This document shows, piece by piece, positions 60,002 through 64,000 of a stretch of 64,000 nt of DNA. This DNA is from Tetrapyrgos nigripes (lineage: Eukaryota > Basidiomycota > Agaricomycetes > Agaricales > Campanellaceae). The stretch lies in NCBI GenBank assembly GCA_013368315.1, contig JAACJM010000079.1:186001-250000 (forward strand), in the 5' to 3' direction. The number at the start of each line of letters is the position of its first letter. Positions within the stretch are counted from its first letter, which is position 1. A program made the translations under genes and the position numbers. The notes beneath the pieces are model-generated. The model did no database searches, was not told where the DNA came from, and was given only the letters and a program-made list of their open reading frames with translations.

Positions 60002-62390
60002 ATGTCTAGCAACTATTGTCTGCCCTGGGCGAGCACTCTGATTCCCATTTCTGTGCCAACAAACTCGCAGAGCCAGCCAACGCTCATGCTGGATGCTTCT
60101 TTGCGCCATGTTCCCACCATCAATGATGGTGCTGTTCATGCTGCAGCTTCATCTCGACACTCAACCACCATCAATGTCAAGCTGCTCAAGGACGTGAATG
60201 GATCTTTTGAGCCATAGGATACATACTGGGACAGAATGTGGGCTCCTCATTCATAAACTAATTTTTTCACACTGTGCTGAACGTTCATTTCTAGCATCAA
60301 AACATTCAATACCAACCAACTTCTCTGTGCAGTCTGCGACAAACTGAACCTCAAGAGTCACCAAAAGGACAACCACAGGAAGCTACAGTCAATGATTCTG
60401 ACACATTGGTACATTGTCCAGAAACTCCTTTTCTCATTTAATTTTGTTCATTGATTTTGTCCTTGACTTTCTAATTTGTCTCATATTATTGTTATATTAG
60501 GTATCCAGAGTGGACACCACTGCCAAAGTCACCTCCCAAGAAGCCTTGAAAGTCAAAAGAGGACTGCTGTCAAGCAAACACTCTAAACATGCAACCACTA
60601 CCTTCAAATTCGGACATTGTGATTGCACAGGTGGTTCTGAGCTCTCAGTCACTGCAATCTCTGGCAGCCTCTACCACCTCTTTACCCCTCTCTACCCTTC
60701 AAACTCCTCACCGTCGAGCTCTAACAAGCAAAAGCAAAAGAGTGGCTGCCCTTGTATTGACTCTGGATCTGAGTTCCTGAATGTCAGTGATGAGAGATTG
60801 ATAGAGGAACTTTCCCAGGGTGATGGCAGCGCAACTGATCTCTCTGAAGAGATGTGTGACACTATATTTAGGCTCAGCACAGATCAGCTTGGGGATGATG
60901 ACAATGAAGGTATGTCCTAATCATTCTTTTTATTGAAACTATTATATTTATCTCATCTATAGATGATGAACATGAACTGTTCCAGTAAAGGACTCACCTC
61001 AATGCTGATGCAGAGTGGCAAGGGCATCAGCAGAGTGGAGGAAAGATGAATCAGAACCAGGTTTGCCATTCTTGGGAGGTATTTTTATTCTCTCCGTTAT
61101 CTTCTAATTGATCACTCACCAGTCTTGATTTTTTTGGTTCTTTTTGCCCAGAGATTTCTAGATGAGGCTATGTTTAATGGCCAGGTGAAGGACTGCATAG
61201 TTGATGAACATTTGCTCCTATTGTTCATTGACTGGACCTTCAACTGAAACAAACTCAACACCAAAGGTATTGAGCTGCCAGGCACATGCTGTGGTGCAGT
61301 ACATTCTATTCTTTTTTTTTTTGTTTTCTCGCGTATATTCATGATCCTTTTCAGGGCCAGATCAAGAAGATGTTCTTTGGGGTGCTTCACATCTGCAAGA
61401 CTCAAGAAGCTGAAAATGTCAAACTTTCGCTGACCAGGCCTGCTGTCACCTACCAAGTGATGGATTTCTTGAGGACTTGGATGGGGCAAGCCTGGGAACG
61501 ACTTTGTGAGTAGGTTATGTCTTTTGATCAAGATCTCTTCTAACAATTACATTGTTGACGAAGTGGTCTGATTGAGAATGAGGACATGCCCGATGTTGTT
61601 GCCAACACTTTCCTTGCCAGAATCACAAAGGAGCAAATGGATATCGTGAATTATGCATTTCTCTGGCACTGTCACAAAGAGGCGAGCGCTTAGATAGCGA
61701 TAACAAGGAGCTATGGGCTCGACTCGACTAACAGACAGCAGTGAGTACTGAAACTGGTCCCAATGACGAAGAATGTATTAAATACCTAACAGACAGCAGT
61801 GAGTACTGAAACTACAGTGCCTATCAGTAAAGGTGAAAGAACTAGTAAAAAGGGGAATACACACCTGGTCCCAACGACGAAGAGGTCAAGATGGGGAACC
61901 AGGTGTCAGGACAGGGTTTATATATGTAAAGGTAAAGCTGTAAAGTAAAGCTGTCACGGAAGCTGTAAAGAGAGCTGTAAAAGAAGCTGTATCGGAGAAA
62001 TGAAAGGTCCGGTGCGTAGCATGTGGAACATGAGTCATATGGTGCAAAGGTCCGAGGAATGGTATGGAGATCCGAGGATGCGGAGATAAGAGGAAATAAA
62101 TAGTACCAAATATAGACTTCATGACAGGCACCAGATGAGTGAGTCATTTCTTTTCATTCATTCACTCATCCTATCTAAGAATCTACTATCTACTTAGCCC
62201 GCTGTGCAATTATTGGCCAGAACACAAGTGGTGGCCATGGCGACGATATTTGTGCACTTCATTTACGAGAACTTCAACCATGGGAAGCCACCCATCTGAC
62301 CCAAGATGTCACTATTTCGGGTATGCTTGGGCTTCAAAGTGAACAAAAGGTGAAGAAACGAGGATTAATTTTGGTATGTCATGTTTCTTT
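60002..62390 (+). pseudogene. Unrecognised multi-exon gene, interrupted by a solo LTR
   Basis: Coding-like pieces on the plus strand run from ATG 60002 (MSSNYCLPWASTLIPIS) through LLCAVCDKLNLKSHQKDNH (about 60330), a Ser/Cys-rich piece with KFGHCDCTGGSEL (about 60610), RFLDEAMFNGQVKDCIVDEH (about 61155), GQIKKMFFGVLHICKTQEAE (about 61355) and ITKEQMDIVNYAFLWH (about 61620). There the solo LTR at 61670-62126 intervenes; beyond it the frame resumes as QM, an intron, then CAIIGQNTSGGHGDDICALH and KVKKRGLIL near 62370. A CxxC pair near the start could bind zinc. I recognise no family. It fills the space between two long inverted arms, so it may be the gene of that element. Confidence 0.45.
61670..62126 (-). 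mobile_element. Solo LTR, 457 bp, with 5-bp target duplication GGCAC
   Basis: Read on the minus strand it begins TGTCATGAAGTC and ends TTTGTGACA. GGCAC flanks it exactly (61665-61669 and 62127-62131). It has a promoter-like TATATAAACCC (61915-61925, minus strand). Its sequence differs from the two other solo LTRs apart from the ends, so it is a second family. Internal repeats include a 27-bp unit containing CAGACAGCAGTGAGTACTG (near 61730 and 61788) and several AGCTGTAAAG units. Confidence 0.9.
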
Positions 62391-62499
62391 TCTTTCATTG
62401 AGTCTTCAGCTACTAATATTAATATATATCTCTAGACCAACAACCTGTTAATAGGTGTCTTTTGTGTAAGTGTAGAACAAACACAAACTTAAAGACTTT

Positions 62500-64000
62500 T
62501 ATACAAATAGTAAAGTGCAAGCGTTCTGAGTAGTCAGAATACTCAACAGTTCACTTGTACTACAAGGACTTTTGGAGGGTTTGGTAGGGGTTTTGCACGA
62601 ATGCACACAAGTTAAACACACAAAGACTATAACAAGTCCACAAAGATATAACCAACAGTTTCAATTCACAATTTGTAGGCCCAAATGCCTTATAACCAGT
62701 TTCATAAGTCCGAGGACAAACACAAAAGGTAACACAAAAACCAACAAATTTGATTCAACACTATTGATCTACACACTATGTTTATACTCGATGTGAGTGA
62801 AGTAAATTTGGTAGAAGCATAGTCCATGTTTCACAGTCTCTACTGCTAGCGCTAGTGAGATGACCGATACTCTACAGTACGTGGCTTGAGTAACTACGAG
62901 AAATACCTAGTCCTTTTATACTACTCGCAGCTACTACTATACAGTTCTACATTTCTTTTTAATGTCTGCTAAAAGGTACCTAAGAAAAACAGAAATATTA
63001 GTCTAATCGCCAGTCCATGCTTGTCCGTACTACTAGATTAAGTAGGTACTTTCTAATTAGGGTATCTAGGAAATGTAGAATATTATCTAAAACTAATAGG
63101 GCTTTCTATGTTCCCTTCACTTCATCCTCTTGACTAAGAGTACCTTCCTGGAACTGGCAGCCATAGTTGTTCTGACTCACATAGCTCCACCATCCATGCT
63201 GGCCTCCACTCGTATGACTCACATTCCTTTACTGCCAATCAGTCGTTATAGGTTTGCGTAGTCCTTGCTTATTCCTCCTCTTATGTTTTTCTGGCACTAC
63301 TATAGACTTGGTGTTTATAGACCTCGTTTCTAGTATACCACCAGTTAGTTCTTATAGATAAGTCCTGCTCTCTATAAGGTCCTACATATCTTTTGTAGTT
63401 GCGCTTGTACCAACGAGAATGCCTCAGTCATCAGGCACACCTCTTGCTGATCTTACTGCTGCATTTGGAAATATCTTTACCCTTTTGGGGCTCTCTCATT
63501 ATGACTCATTTCTTAGTTCACGTACTGGTGGTAATGAACTATGGGCTTTATTCCTTCACCACTAGTTCATCCCTTTAGTACATTGTGAAAGCTGAGCTTT
63601 CTAGGAACTCATACATATATACTTTGTCCTACTTTTCTATCCTTTCTGCCTTTCAAAAGACTATTCCTTCTATTTTGCTTACAAGTGAGGTATCGCTTGT
63701 TATACCGCTAGTTCAGACATAGTTGGTTACTAGGGCTTTCCTCCAATTTCTCCGATTATGGCACCATTTCTAAACCAGTGATCATTTAGTACTAGAGTCT
63801 GGGTCATATAGCCTACGTGTTCCTTGCCCATGAATAGGGGCTTCACTTTCCCTTGAATCGCACTGGCAGTACTAAGCGCATTATGGTAGGAATGGTTACA
63901 AAGTCCTTATAGAACTTTGTATAGTATATGGGGTGGATCTGCTGCTATAACTGAAGCACTGTACACATCAACCATAGTACTTAGAATAAGCATATCTATT
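62500..64000 (-). repeat. Right arm of the long inverted repeat, cut by the window edge
   Basis: Inverted match to 56618-58056, with the TATA-like element at 62911-62920. At position 64000 the match is still running, so the repeat continues outside the window and its true outer end is not visible. Confidence 0.8.

Overview
This window is nuclear DNA of a filamentous basidiomycete, most likely an Agaricomycete. The evidence is short GT-AG introns of about 50-75 nt, single-exon-per-domain genes packed tightly, FunK1-type kinases, a HET-domain gene, a fungal LysM secreted protein, tandem secreted carboxylesterases, and CACTA-, Harbinger- and hAT-like elements plus solo LTRs. The species cannot be named from the sequence. 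No rRNA, CRISPR array or bacterial operon was seen.

Layout. Positions 1-21,050 are a gene region with heavy duplication. Three paralogues of a stand-alone adenylating ligase lie at 174-2363 (+, frameshifted), 6239-8429 (-, intact) and 18875-21046 (+, intact). Between them are Hub1 (2940-3474, -), a type II membrane O-fucosyltransferase-like protein (4216-5945, +), two tandem FunK1 kinase genes (10119-12449 and 12676-15390, both -, both with 3' damage), an MFS transporter (16120-18049, -) and an internally deleted copy of it (9230-9636). Positions 21,393-39,642 hold mostly single-copy or tandem genes: a secreted Gly/Ser/Thr/Asp repeat protein, a mitochondrial D-lactate dehydrogenase with 12 exons, a tRNA-Pro(AGG) with an 11-nt intron, three tandem secreted type B carboxylesterases, a HET-domain protein and a two-LysM secreted protein with a duplicated exon.

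From about 41,300 to the end the DNA is AT-richer and made of mobile elements: a non-autonomous motif-rich element (41.3-43.7 kb), a CACTA-like element with a Tnp2-type transposase and two accessory genes (about 43.66-50.4 kb), a PIF/Harbinger element with clean TIRs and a TGA target duplication whose two genes are each split by a solo LTR (51,067-55,092), a hAT-like short element (55,437-56,154), and a pair of inverted arms of about 1.4-1.5 kb (56.6-58.06 kb and 62.5 kb to the window edge) enclosing a short TIR element, an unrecognised multi-exon gene and a third solo LTR with a perfect target duplication.

Functionally, the left two thirds combine housekeeping genes (Hub1, D-lactate dehydrogenase, tRNA) with accessory fungal genes for secondary-metabolite-type adenylation, transport, nonself recognition, extracellular ester hydrolysis and chitin binding. 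Intron calls rest on splice consensus, phase and paralogue comparison by eye; no transcript data or database search was available.
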